A stretch of 64,000 nt of DNA, from contig NC_092566.1 of the NCBI RefSeq assembly GCF_037975245.1, positions 8,162,001 through 8,226,000 of the forward strand, written 5' to 3'. This stretch comes from Apostichopus japonicus (taxonomy: Eukaryota; Echinodermata; Holothuroidea; Aspidochirotida; Stichopodidae). The number at the start of each line of letters is the position of its first letter. Within the stretch, counting starts at the first letter, position 1. Shown here in pieces: positions 35,301 through 44,219 of this stretch. The notes under the pieces were generated by a model. It saw only the letters and a list, made by a program, of their open reading frames with translations. It had not been told where the DNA came from and made no database searches. Position numbers and translations under genes: made by a program.

Positions 35301-36670
35301 TGTCTAAACTTACCAAATGGCGGAAAATCATCCCATTCTGACAGTACTCGTCCCCACCTTTTGACCAACCAATCAGGCAATTTATCAAGCAATTTGCGAT
35401 TTTCCCAACTATCATTTAGGAAGCTAAGCCTACCCTTGACCAATTTCATAGCAAACTCGCACTGGCCTAGGAAGTCTGCAAACTTGCGAAGTGCAAGTCC
35501 GTCATTAGGTTGGATGTTAGGCCACCCTTCAAGTTTAGATCTAAATGCATCGGCGATTGCTAAATTATTACCATATCTATCGTCAAGAAGTTTTCGTACC
35601 TCTATATAGGTGGAATCAGAAGGAACCAAGAAATAGCCCTCCAAAGCATCCTTAGGTGGACCACTAAGGTACCGTTTAAGATAGTATATTTTCTCAGAGG
35701 GGGGTATGCCCTTATTCTCTAACAATAAATCAATAGCACACTTCCAGCCAGGATACTGTAACGGGTCACCACTAAATATTTCAGGTTCTGGAACTGGAAG
35801 TCTATTTAGAGATACTTGATACAAAAAATCATTGGTTAAATTACCTAGGTTGGCACGGGTTGCCGTAGGCTGATCATTGTTTCCACCTGTTAGGGGAACA
35901 TTAGATTTAGTGACGCCTTGTCTTAGTACGGGTTGCTCTAAGTATGCCTCATATGTTAGGTGCTTCCTATCCTGTGGGTTATTAACATCACCCAGGGTTT
36001 CGACATAATTTTGAGTATATTTAAGACTATCGTCTGGGAAATCCATGTGCACTGAACCCTGTTCTCCAATTGCATCCAATTTTACCTTAGCTATGGCTAA
36101 TTCTGACCTTTGCAATTCAGCTTCATGCTTTGCCCTTAACTCTAATTGCTGGACCTCAAATTTTGCCTTCATTTCTATTTGTTTTAGTTTGGCCTCATGG
36201 GCTGCAATCGTTGTTACAATTTCATCTTTCGTAGAAGAATGAGATTTTGCCGACACTGATGATTTTGAACATGAGCTTTGGCTAGTAACAGAATGGATAT
36301 ACTCAGAAACCCTCTTTATTAGATTACAGTGTTCTATTTCTATTGCCTCAAAAATTGAATATTTAGAACCCATTTGATCAACGGTCGAAAGCAAATTATC
36401 GACTTCGATGTACACATTAGACAAATCTGCCATAGTTTCTAATAGAACATCACGTTCGGCCTTAATATCTACTAAATTGCTCCTTTCAGAAAGTAGGCAT
36501 TCTATCTTTAACACATGTTTACGCCACTTAGAGATTATGCCTCTAAATCTTTGCTCCTTTTGACCCAACTGATACTGAAAACCTTTCTCAGTCAAAATCC
36601 TTTGACGAGTGTTAAACCCAGACGTTTGGTCTTCAGAAACCGTGCCCTCATTATCAGCAGAGTCCATCAT
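32264..36670 (-). CDS. BEL/Pao gag-protease-RT-RNase H polyprotein (ORF1, 1468 codons)
   Basis: Makes the particle protein and replication enzymes. Approximate domains: coiled coil 150-205 (AAHEAKLKQIEMKAKFEV); DUF1759-type gag segment from about 295 (PEPEIFSGDPLQYPGW); zinc knuckle-like motifs about 515-585 (CYGCLRQGHISKFC, CNICSRSHPTALH); aspartic protease near 639 with DTQS in place of DTGS, a variant common in this family; reverse transcriptase with YVDD at about 1081; RNase H around HHFCDAST. It is uninterrupted until the frame leaves the integrase reading frame and stops about 14 residues later. ATG at 36670 follows a 674-bp leader. All visible catalytic motifs are intact. Confidence 0.95.
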   Translation of the reverse strand: MMDSADNEGTVSEDQTSGFNTRQRILTEKGFQYQLGQKEQRFRGIISKWRKHVLKIECLLSERSNLVDIKAERDVLLETMADLSNVYIEVDNLLSTVDQMGSKYSIFEAIEIEHCNLIKRVSEYIHSVTSQSSCSKSSVSAKSHSSTKDEIVTTIAAHEAKLKQIEMKAKFEVQQLELRAKHEAELQRSELAIAKVKLDAIGEQGSVHMDFPDDSLKYTQNYVETLGDVNNPQDRKHLTYEAYLEQPVLRQGVTKSNVPLTGGNNDQPTATRANLGNLTNDFLYQVSLNRLPVPEPEIFSGDPLQYPGWKCAIDLLLENKGIPPSEKIYYLKRYLSGPPKDALEGYFLVPSDSTYIEVRKLLDDRYGNNLAIADAFRSKLEGWPNIQPNDGLALRKFADFLGQCEFAMKLVKGRLSFLNDSWENRKLLDKLPDWLVKRWGRVLSEWDDFPPFGKFRQFIAKEADIACNPLIVSSQKGKGSRGTRGASNFVVETGFDNSSTKLNAHRYKCLICEGDHRLDCCYKFLAKTVEDRKIFVKTKNLCYGCLRQGHISKFCRNRLVCNICSRSHPTALHGDIVSHIGKTVCSSSKSIGIQTEAINTGLSHVSGLRDITMNSLILPVYVSHVDAPQREVLVYALLDTQSDSTFITDKTCELLNVEGSKTLLSLSTLSSKNQLVDSSRIGGLSVRGHREGTKVPLPVSYTRCSIPANRSHIPTPGTARQWPHLKRIANHLMPLEQCEIGLLIGYNCPKALMPIEVISPPDNGPYAERTNLGWGIVGIINPRELSVDKCDPVGVSHFIVTPRPTSEFDSILPRDGAKICFKCNVREVEPTQVAGLMELEFNERNFESAYSREDKKFLNILKEGVCQLSDGHYQLPLPMKLSQVFPNNKCMALYRLNQLRKKMERSNTYAKDYVTFMQDIIDKGYAELVPTSELNADQVNYIPHHGVYHPKKPGKIRVVFDCSAKFKGISLNDQLLTGPNLTNDLLGVLCRFRQERIAFAGDIESMFYQFKVNPEQRNLLRFLWWSEGNFNGDPMEYRMTVHLFGAGSSQGCANFGLKQIALDYGSKFGEDVAGFVNRSFYVDDGLQSVDTVNRAVDLISRTKQMLHKGGVNFTKIKCNSKAVLQSIPEEDLAVASGHLDLSSNATHLDRVLGVQWCIESDEFQFKITLSDSPLTRRGILSTIASVYDPFGFIAPVVLPGKQILQQLCYDHLDWDSPLPDELHSKWEKWRMGLSKLETIRIDRCFKPVELGTVTKTELHHFCDASTIGYGYCSYLRMTNREGKVHCSFVLGKSRVVPRRPVTVPRLELTAAVLSVKMSALLKQELEYNFINEYFWSDSQVVLGYINNDVKRFHVFVANRVQQIHEMSSSSQWHFIKGFENPSDCASRGLTVDELRTSSWFRGPEMLWQSQLPLVKHVTNLEVFDHDPEVKCCQVAFSSVKCSNHLEVDRLSSFSSWLKQGRLLHYAFG

Positions 36671-37178
36671 AATACTGGATTGTTAAAGGTTCAACTCAAA
36701 GTACCATATATAATGATGATAGGACCGAACACACAGTCACTCCTAACACAGTTATAAAAACAAGGCTACCAAACCTAACACTATTTTACTACTATACAAC
36801 AATATCAACATACAGTCCTACATAGACTAGACTGTCACGACATAACACAAAACTAACGGTATGAAACAGATAGAAAGATATAAAACGGATATCAAAAATA
36901 TATATATATATATCTAGCTAAGCCTTTACATTGCAACCATTATACCTTATAATTCTGAAAAGTTCAGAGAGTAACGACACCGGTCTTGTGGTAATAGTAA
37001 CGAAGGGTTACATGGCTACAGGCCTGGAACCTCGCAGAACTGGATGCATATTGCTAGTCAATGGTCAACGATATGAAGATAGCAACCTACTTCAACAGTT
37101 CCGCAAAATAACAAAATACCTGTTTTATGGTATAGCCAGAACGTCGCTCAAACTGGTATATTAAATACTATATGATGG

Positions 37179-37397
37179 ATGGATATGGAGGCCGTAAAAC
37201 ACGTCTGCCGTAGTTTGGCTGCAAATAATGTAGAGCTAGTCGAAGATGGTGGTAGAATGAAGTTCTCGGATGGTTTCCACGCCGATATGTTATTGAAGAA
37301 AGACTCCCTGGAAGACGCACGGAAGTCCCATCCAAGAGTTTTACTGTACCGGTCGTGGCAAGACGCAAAAAGACGGATGGTTTCGTACAAGAAGTAA
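37179..37397 (+). CDS. Antisense ORF across BEL leader and LTR, 72 codons
   Basis: Plus-strand (antisense to the element) frame starting MDMEAVKHVCRSLAANNVEL and ending in KRRMVSYKK inside the LTR. Its composition is protein-like (mixed charged and hydrophobic residues), but an overlapping minus-strand frame (37148-37390) is also open, so codon bias cannot be judged. No family recognised. Confidence 0.25.
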   Translation: MDMEAVKHVCRSLAANNVELVEDGGRMKFSDGFHADMLLKKDSLEDARKSHPRVLLYRSWQDAKRRMVSYKK

Positions 37398-37995
37398 AAG
37401 TCACCGCAATTTATTGGCTCCGCACTCGTTTATGACTATAACTCCCGTAAAACTATCGAAAATACAAAAATAGAAAACTTACAGTACTAAATACAACATT
37501 TTTATAATTTGTTTTTTGACATAAATAAAACTACACAAATTTCACTATTGCACAAACATGAACCATCAAATACATGAAGAAAGCATTTAACTTATAATAT
37601 ATAAACACCAAAATACCTCTTTAGCCCTTTAATGTCTAGAACTTCCAGCAACCACTATCACCAACTGCTTACGTGGCATTACTTTCCATTGGCTTCGCAT
37701 GGATCTCAGATCTTAATATATGATTTATGTGTTCTGGCTAAACGCAACCAATGCCAGTCGTCCCTTTTCCGTGTGCGCCCAATATATATCAAAGGACATT
37801 GAAAAGGACTTATTTACATAACATAAATCACGAGGGTTCAACAAGCCAATCAGGCAAGGTATTCGTTTAAACATGAGCAAATAATTATGCAGCTGAATCT
37901 TAACAATTTGAGGTATGGTCAAAACAAAGTTACCAAATGTTATATAACACACAACAATACGAAAAACGAAAAAACGCAAAATACATTTCACTACA
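37345..37995 (-). repeat. 5' LTR of BEL/Pao element
   Basis: Partner of 30021-30671; starts TGTACCGG and ends CACTACA on the plus strand. It should carry the element's promoter, reading leftward, although no clear TATA box was assigned. Confidence 0.95.
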
Positions 37996-38410
37996 GATTC
38001 CATGGTACAATGTTGAGGGTTTGTCACGATAGTACTATGGAAGTTTTACCTTCAGGGTGTTCATGAATTTGAGATCAAAGATCAACAAGGGGTCTTTTGT
38101 GGCCCGGGCCGCGGCCCTATATTTTCAAACTGCTCCTGTTCGTACAGTGTATGGCCAGTTATAATGAAACTTGGTCACAACGTTCCTCGGGATGAGAGTT
38201 ACGAGGGGTGTTCAGAAAATTGAGGTCAAATGTCATTTAGAGGGGTCATCGGGGGTCATTCTTTGTAATATTTTCAAATATCTCAATCTCCTCAAGATTT
38301 TGATGGATCATATTCAAAGTTGAACTGATGATTGTTGGATTGTGTATGAATAAGGTGATGCCTAATAATTTTTGGTCAAAAGTTAATTAATTACAATTAA
38401 TCCCCATTGT

Positions 38411-38667
38411 TTAAAAAATCTGAGCCTTCACCTTTTGCCAAAGCTCATTTAATTTGTCTCCCAGTCTCTGCAGTGTTTGTTTACATTTGTGGTTAAGCTC
38501 TGCAGAGGCTGTTAGTGGAATTAAAGCAGGACTGGGAGTTGTTATTAACTGTTGAACTGTAAGCATGAGAGCCCAATAGCCAATCAGCACTTGCCGATTC
38601 TTAGAAGTCTTTGAGCCTGAGGTATGTAGGCAGCCAGACAAAATTTTGGCAAGGAGTGCTTCAGGTC
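38411..38667 (-). CDS. Candidate terminal coding exon, unknown protein
   Basis: A minus-strand frame of 84 residues follows a good acceptor (pyrimidine tract TTTCTCCCCTCTACCT then GAGCAG, phase 1) and ends at TAA. It contains GYWALMLTVQQLITT and an amphipathic helix-like end (LQRLGDKLNELWQKV). The sequence lies in the block inserted into Kolobok-like copy C, so it may be a transposon-captured piece or part of another element. No family recognised. Confidence 0.3.
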
Positions 38668-38756
38668 TGCTCAGGTAGAGGGGAGAAACTTTAATAGGGT
38701 AGGTCAGTGGTATTGTTTGAAAATAAGATTTAAAGGGGGAAAATAGGAATTATAGC

Positions 38757-38926
38757 CAGTGGTGTAGCCAGAATTCTGCTAACGGAGGGAGGGGGGTTAT
38801 CCCTCATGGGCCCAAAAATTGGTGGAATCTGAAAAATGGCCTGAAATTTGGTGGGCCATAAAGTTTTGTGGGCCCTACATTTTTAAGCTCGAAAAAGTAT
38901 GAGCTTCTGCACCATTGGTGCTCTAG
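38757..38926. mobile_element. Relic hAT-like end (CAGTGGTGTAGCCAG)
   Basis: CAGTGGTGTAGCCAGAATT followed by a G-rich stretch resembles the termini of the hAT-like families in this window. Its partner end is not found; it abuts the resumption of Kolobok-like sequence at 38927. Confidence 0.4.
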
Positions 38927-39157
38927 TTGATGGGTTATAGTAGGTTTTCGAAGATTATTTTTTACACATGTTGCTAATGGGTATGTAAACTCCTAAATTA
39001 ATGGAAAATCTCAACAACAAAAAATTGCCTCCATAGTTGGTCTTTAAGCCGGCTAGATACAGTAGGCTTTGCTGTCGATCGTATCGTCGTACTATCATGT
39101 GCAATGTGATGTCGCAAAACCACTAACTTTGAACTGCATTTCGGTTCTGAGCAAGGT

Positions 39158-39445
39158 CACTGAAGTTACTGAACAACAAAACATCTCAGTTGGCACTTAC
39201 AGAGCACCGTACTTTGTTTAGCATATATATTTTTCTTACAGAATATATTTTTTGCTCAGCATAGAATTTTGTTGTTAGAGAATATATTTTTTTCTTACAA
39301 AGAATTAAAATTTATTTTTGCACAGACAATAATATTTTCTATAGAATATATATATACATTATCTGTCACAGAATTGACATACTTTTTGAAAAGGATATAT
39401 ATATATTTCTTTAGAGAATACATTTTTATATCTAAAAGAATAAAT
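39158..39445. repeat. AT-rich inverted arm, right
   Basis: Reverse complement of 23530-23800: CACTGAAGTTACTGAAC ... GAGCACCGTACTTTGTTTAG, then AGAATATATTTTT-type repeats. It lies 115 bp outside the right end of Kolobok-like copy C. Confidence 0.65.
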
Positions 39446-39479
39446 ATATATATACGAGTCAGTGCAAATTAAGTTACAA

Positions 39480-40864
39480 CTTTTAGTAATTAAATATTCA
39501 ATCAAGCGGGTATATAGATGATGTAAAACGTTGGTTTTCTACCTGTAACACAAATATTAACTTGCCTTCAAAGCCTTAATTTGATAGATTGGCAATGACA
39601 CTCGATCGTTTACTTAGTAAAGTTGTACGCCGAAGACATATCATCTTTGCCAAAGATACGAAGGAGGAAATTCATTTGAAATTATTTCACTAATGTAATA
39701 AGTGACATACAACAATTTCAAACACTGTTAAAGTTGAATTATGGGACAAATAGTAAGTTTCTGTACTATTATGATATGTCATACAGACATAATATTGTAT
39801 CCTTATCTATTTCAAGACAGTAAATCATTCCTAATGATTTTTATAATGAAGTTGGTTGCAGATTAAAATATACACTACTTCATTATATTCCAACTTTATT
39901 TTGTTTCATGAGATGTAATTTTTGAGAGTGTTTTTACTGTTTTCAGCTATATTTTCAGTTGAGAACAAGCTATTAAACTGAAGATAAACCAATGGAATTC
40001 TCTCTTCAATAAGTTTGCTAATGTTTGATAAACGTTTTGTTTTCTTGGACTTTAATATCGCTGATATATCTGTTTACTAATGAAAGAAGTCGTTATATAC
40101 TGTGCACCCTGGTGAAATTTGCATGTTATTCCTTCATTGCGTCTCCGTGAAATGATAGACCGATATACTGGCCCAGTTTGTTCCAAGAGTGAACTTGAAG
40201 CACATATGTCACAGTTACTCACTGACAGCATTCCCCCCTCCCCTCCCCGCCCGTCTTCATTTTGGCACTTAATTGTTTTTTGTTTTTGCCTAAGGGATGT
40301 GACTTTTTCACCATGCGACAATGGATGTATTGAATATTCGTATAGTGATGCATCCCAATTTTGATGACGGTAGTTGGATGTGTAGTTATGTTTGACTGCA
40401 GTTCAAATGCTGTTTAATCGAACTCGATAAATGAGAATTAAATGTAAATTTCACCAGAATACTTTTATTTAATCCAAAAAGTGGACTGTATTTTAATTGT
40501 TAAAGCTGTACCGTTGCGTCTAAGTGTAACTTTGTGTAACTCCCGCTGTGAAGATCTCTCAAACTTAAGGTTTACACATAGTTTGAGATTCACTAGATGT
40601 AAATGTGGATTACGAACATTTGGCTGCTCCTTGTTTACATAATTATGACCATTTAATACAATAAAGAAGTCATTTTAAAAGTCGAAAAACTTGACGCACA
40701 ATTATTCCTATTCCCAAGAAACAAGACAAGCCTTGTATACAAATCTCATTGGCAAACTGGCTCTTATTGCAGTTTTCCGGAAAAATCATAACAGCCAAAG
40801 ATTCCCACCACCAAAATAGTTATCATTTGGATCCCAATGTATTTTTCTCAATGTATTTTTTAAT
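39480..40864. other. No gene recognised, downstream of the hevein exon array
   Basis: AT-rich sequence. If the minus-strand hevein-like gene is real, its following exon(s) or 3' UTR should lie here or further left, but no exon with a matching phase-1 acceptor is convincing. Confidence 0.4.
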
Positions 40865-40897
40865 CCTGAGTTAGGACAAAAGTAACGCTTTACTCAC

Positions 40898-41056
40898 GAC
40901 GGTAATCGGTACAACCGTCACAGTCACAGTGGTCCGCAGTATTACCGCACCATTTCCAGCGTGAGCAGCAAGGGTTATGCCCGTCCGGATTACACTCTGC
41001 ATCATCACCGTAAGCAGCTGGGAATCCAGCACCACATCGGTTGTCTTGTCTGTAGA
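40898..41056 (-). CDS. Hevein-like chitin-binding domain exon 1 of array
   Basis: 159 nt, phase 1 at both ends: acceptor CTATATGTTAG behind a TTTTCGCTCTTC tract, donor CCGTC|GTGAGTAA. Encodes one domain with eight cysteines: C-x13-C-x7-CC-x5-C-x6-C-x1-C-x2-C. The core PCCSRWKWCGNTADHC has the spacing CC-x5-C-x6-C and aromatic pattern of hevein (chitin-binding type 1, CBM18-like), though the first and last loops differ from plant hevein. Probably a secreted carbohydrate-binding module. Lies most 3' in the gene orientation. Confidence 0.8.
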
Positions 41057-41705
41057 CTAACATATAGTTGAAGAGCGAAAATGGTAACATGTATAATCCA
41101 CGCAATCAGCTTGAATCCTGCTTTGATTATCTGCATATTCATAAAGCGTCGAAACTTGCGGCTTAATTCTTGCGTGGCGCATCCCACGAACGCATTCTGA
41201 ATCACATACCCAGAAATACACCTTTTCAACAATTTGTCATCAATTCCCAGCTATAAACTGAAAGGCAAATCAAATTTTCGTCTAAATTTGGCAGTGCGTA
41301 AGGCTCTCAGCTGGCTTTAACCAATATAAGTTGCACAGGGATTACAACAGAATATATTAGTAACTTAAACAGAGTAATCCCGGCCTGTTTCCTTGAACAC
41401 ATTCTAAAAGGGTACGTTGATAACGACAGGTAAAAGTACCTATCAAGCTTAAAACCCTATCACTGATAAACATTCACAAAATAATATTTTTTAGTATAAA
41501 GCATAAAATTTTCAAGCAGTACCAGATGTCTTTACAACATGATTCATGAAGATATGATAATCTGAACAGCTTTGTATACAATAGTCCTAAAGTGTGGGAT
41601 ATCTCTTTTACTTGTTGGTCTGTTCTTTATGGTCAAGGGCACAGAAAAATACGAAAACAATGCCTTTTTAGTCCTGAGTTAGGACAAAAGTAACGCTTTA
41701 CTCAC

Positions 41706-41864
41706 GACGGTAATCGGTACAACCGTCACAGTCACAGTGGTCCGCGGAATTACCGCACCAATGCCAGGGTGAGCAGCAAGGGTTATGCCCGTCCGGATTA
41801 CACTCTGCATCTTCACCGTAAACAGCTGGGAATCCAGCACCACATCGGCTGTCTTGTCTGTAGG
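41706..41864 (-). CDS. Hevein-like chitin-binding domain exon 2 of array
   Basis: Same 159-nt phase 1-1 exon, with conserved acceptor and donor. Core PCCSPWHWCGNSADHC; all eight cysteines present. Substitutions relative to the other copies are scattered and spare the cysteines and both splice sites, which suggests selection or very recent duplication. Confidence 0.8.
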
Positions 41865-42513
41865 CTAACATATAGTTGAAGAGCGAAAATGGTAACAGTA
41901 TAATCCACGCAATCAGCTTGAATCCTGCTTTGATTATCTGCATTTTCATAAAGCGTCGAAACTTGCGGCTTAATTCTTGCGTGGCGCATCCCACGAACGC
42001 ATTCTGAATCACATACCCAGAAATTCACCTTTTCAACAATTTGTCATCAATTCCCAGCTATAAACTGAACGGCAAATCAAATTTTCGTCTAAATTTGGCA
42101 GTGCGTAAGGCTTTCAGCTGGCTTTAAAAAAGTATACGTTGCACAGGGATTACAACAGAATATATAAGTAACTTAAACAGAGTAATCCCGGCCTGTTTCC
42201 TTGAACACATTCTACAAGGTTACGTTGATAACGACAGGTAAAAGTACCTATCAAGCTGAAAACACTATCATTGATAAACATTCACAAAATAACATTTTTT
42301 AGTATAAATCAAAAAACTTTCAAGCAGTACCTGATGTCTTTACAACATGAATCATGAAGATATGTTCATCTGAACAGCTTTGTATACAAGAACCCTAAAG
42401 TGTGGGATATCTCTTTTACTTGTTGGTCTGTTCTATATGGTCAAAGGCACAAAAACATACGAAAACAATGCCTTTTTAATCCTGAGTTAGGACAAAAGTA
42501 ACGCTTTACTCAC

Positions 42514-42672
42514 GACGGTAATCGGTACAACCGTCACAGTCACAGTGGTCCGCAGTATTACCGCACCATTTCCAGGGTGAGCAGCAAGGGTAAGGCCCGT
42601 CCGGATCACACTCTGCATCTTGACCGTAAGCAGCTGGGAATCCAGCACCACATCGGTAGTCTTGTCTGTAGG
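42514..42672 (-). CDS. Hevein-like chitin-binding domain exon 3 of array
   Basis: Same exon structure. Core PCCSPWKWCGNTADHC preceded by AECDPDGPY; eight cysteines kept. The frame upstream of the acceptor is broken relative to units 2 and 4, consistent with intron. Confidence 0.8.
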
Positions 42673-43319
42673 CTAACATATAGTTGAAGAGCGAAAATGG
42701 TAACATGTATAATCCACGCAATCAGCTTGAATCCTGCTTTGATTATCTGCATTTTCATAAAGCGTCGAAACTTGCGGCTTAATTCTTGCGTGGCGCATCC
42801 CACGAACGCATTCTGAATCACATACCTAGAAATTCACCTTTTCAACAATTTGTCATCAATTCCCAGCTATAAACTGAAAGGCAAATCAAATTTTCGTCTA
42901 AATTTGGCAGTGCGTAAGGCTCTCAGCTGGCTTTAACCAGTATAAGTTGCATGGAGATTACAACAGAATATATAAGTAACTTAAACAGAGTAATCCCGGC
43001 CTGTTTCCTTGAACACATTCTACAAGGTTACGTTGATAACCACAGGTAAAAGTACCTATCAAGCTTAAAACACTATCATTGATAAACATTCACAAAATAA
43101 TATTTTTAGTATAAATCATAACACTTTCAAGCAGTACCAGATGTCTTTACAACATGAATCATGAAGATATGATAATCTGAACAGCTTTTTATCAAGAACC
43201 CTAAAGTGTGGGATATCTCTTTTACTTGTTGGTCTGTTCTATATGGTCAAGGGCACAAAAACATACGAAAACAATGCCTTTTTAATCCTGAGTTAGGACA
43301 AAAGTAACGCTTTACTCAC

Positions 43320-43478
43320 GACGGTAATCGGTACAACCGCCACAGTCACAGTGGTACGCGGTATTACCGCACCAATTCGAGGGTGAACAGCAAGGGGTAT
43401 GCCCGTCCGGATCACACTCTGCATCTTGACCGTTGGCAGCTGGGAATCCAGCACCACATCGGTAGTCTTGTCTGTAGG
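43320..43478 (-). CDS. Hevein-like chitin-binding domain exon 4 of array
   Basis: Same exon structure. Core PCCSPSNWCGNTAYHC: the first aromatic of the sugar-binding face (Trp in other copies) is Ser and Asp-His is Tyr-His, so ligand affinity may be changed. Ends CGGCTDYR; all eight cysteines kept. Confidence 0.78.
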
Positions 43479-44125
43479 CTAACATATAGTTGAAGAGCGA
43501 AAATGGTAACAGTATAATCCACGCAATCAGCTTGAATCCTGCTTTGATTATCTGCATATTCATAAAGCGTCGAAACTTGCGGCTTAATTCTTGCGTGGCG
43601 CATCCCACGAACGCATTCTGAATCACATACCTAGAAATTCACCTTTACAACAATTTGTCATCAATTCCCAGCTATAAACTGAAAAGCAAATCAAATTTTC
43701 GTCTAAATTTGGCAGTGCGTAAGGCTCTCAGCTGGCTTTAAAAAAGTATAAGTTGCACAGGGATTACAACAGAATATATAAGTAACTTAAACAGAGTAAT
43801 CCCGGCCTGTTTCCTTGAACACATTCTACAAGGTTACGTTGATAACGACAGGTAAAAGTACCTATCAAGCTTAAAACACTATAATTGATAAACATTCAAA
43901 AAATATTTTTTTAGTATAAATCATAGCACTTTCAAGCAGTACCAGATGTCTTTACAACATGAATCATGGAGATATGATAATCTGAACAGCTTTGTATACA
44001 AGAACCCTAAAGTGTGGGATATCTCTTTTACTTGTTGGTCTGTTCTATATGGTCAAGGGCACAAAAACATACGAAAACAATGCCTTTTTAATCCTGAGTT
44101 AGGACAAAAGTAACGCTTTACTCAC

Positions 44126-44219
44126 GACGGTAATCGGTACAACCGTCACAGTCTCAGTGGTCCGCGGTTATACCGCACCAATTCCAGCGTGAGCAGCAAG
44201 GGTAAGGCCCGTCCGGATT
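44126..44219 (-). pseudogene. Truncated, stop-containing fifth hevein-like exon
   Basis: Homology covers only the 3' half of the exon and stops at 44219, so the acceptor and the first cysteines are missing. After CCSRWNWCGITADH the codon for the sixth cysteine is TGA instead of TGT (plus strand 44154-44156). The donor is still perfect. It marks the 5' edge of the array and is non-functional as an exon. Confidence 0.85.

Larger units (their letters stand above)
30021..37995 (-). mobile_element. Complete BEL/Pao LTR retrotransposon, very recent insertion
   Basis: 7975 bp, two 651-bp LTRs (TG...CA), 5-bp duplication GATTC at 30016-30020 and 37996-38000. The coding strand is minus: 5' LTR 37345-37995, 674-bp leader, ORF1 36670-32264, ORF2 32306-30762, 3' LTR 30021-30671. 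A short purine tract (GAGGGGCCA) precedes the 3' LTR. Domain order gag, protease, RT, RNase H, integrase is that of BEL/Pao. No convincing tRNA primer site was identified in the leader. The pol frame is broken once between RNase H and integrase. Confidence 0.97.
24095..39043 (-). mobile_element. Kolobok-like element, copy C, expanded by nested insertions
   Basis: Ends AGACCAACTATGGAGAC (24095) and CTCCATAGTTGGTCT (39043) have TTAA outside both (24091-24094, 39044-39047). Element segments, inverted relative to copy A, are 24095-24617, 28828-29783 and 38927-39043. The first gap is a transposon with an exact 5-bp duplication; the second gap (29784-38926) replaced about 27 bp of the element and holds a BEL/Pao retrotransposon. 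It lacks the hAT-like insertion and the palindrome of copy A, so it supplies empty sites for both. Confidence 0.85.
40865..44219 (-). repeat. Tandem array of ~807-bp exon-containing units
   Basis: Units begin with CCTGAGTTAGGACAAAAGTA at 40865, 41673, 42481, 43287 and 44093 (spacing 808, 808, 806, 806). Intron and exon parts are both highly similar. Each unit has one 159-bp exon on the minus strand; the upstream part of the unit has a 1-bp indel (AACATG in units 1 and 3, AACAG in units 2 and 4), showing that part is not coding. The fifth unit is cut at 44219. Confidence 0.95.

Noticed and set aside
37315-37344. tRNA primer-binding site next to the BEL 5' LTR
   Set aside because: A TGG-starting stretch exists about 10 nt inside the leader, but it does not match a tRNA 3' end I can identify with confidence.
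41698-42012. 104-residue protein starting upstream of the hevein domain (MIQNAFVGCATQELSRKF)
   Set aside because: The upstream part is in the unit's intron: units 1 and 3 have a 1-bp indel breaking the frame, while an acceptor and donor bracket only the 159-nt exon.
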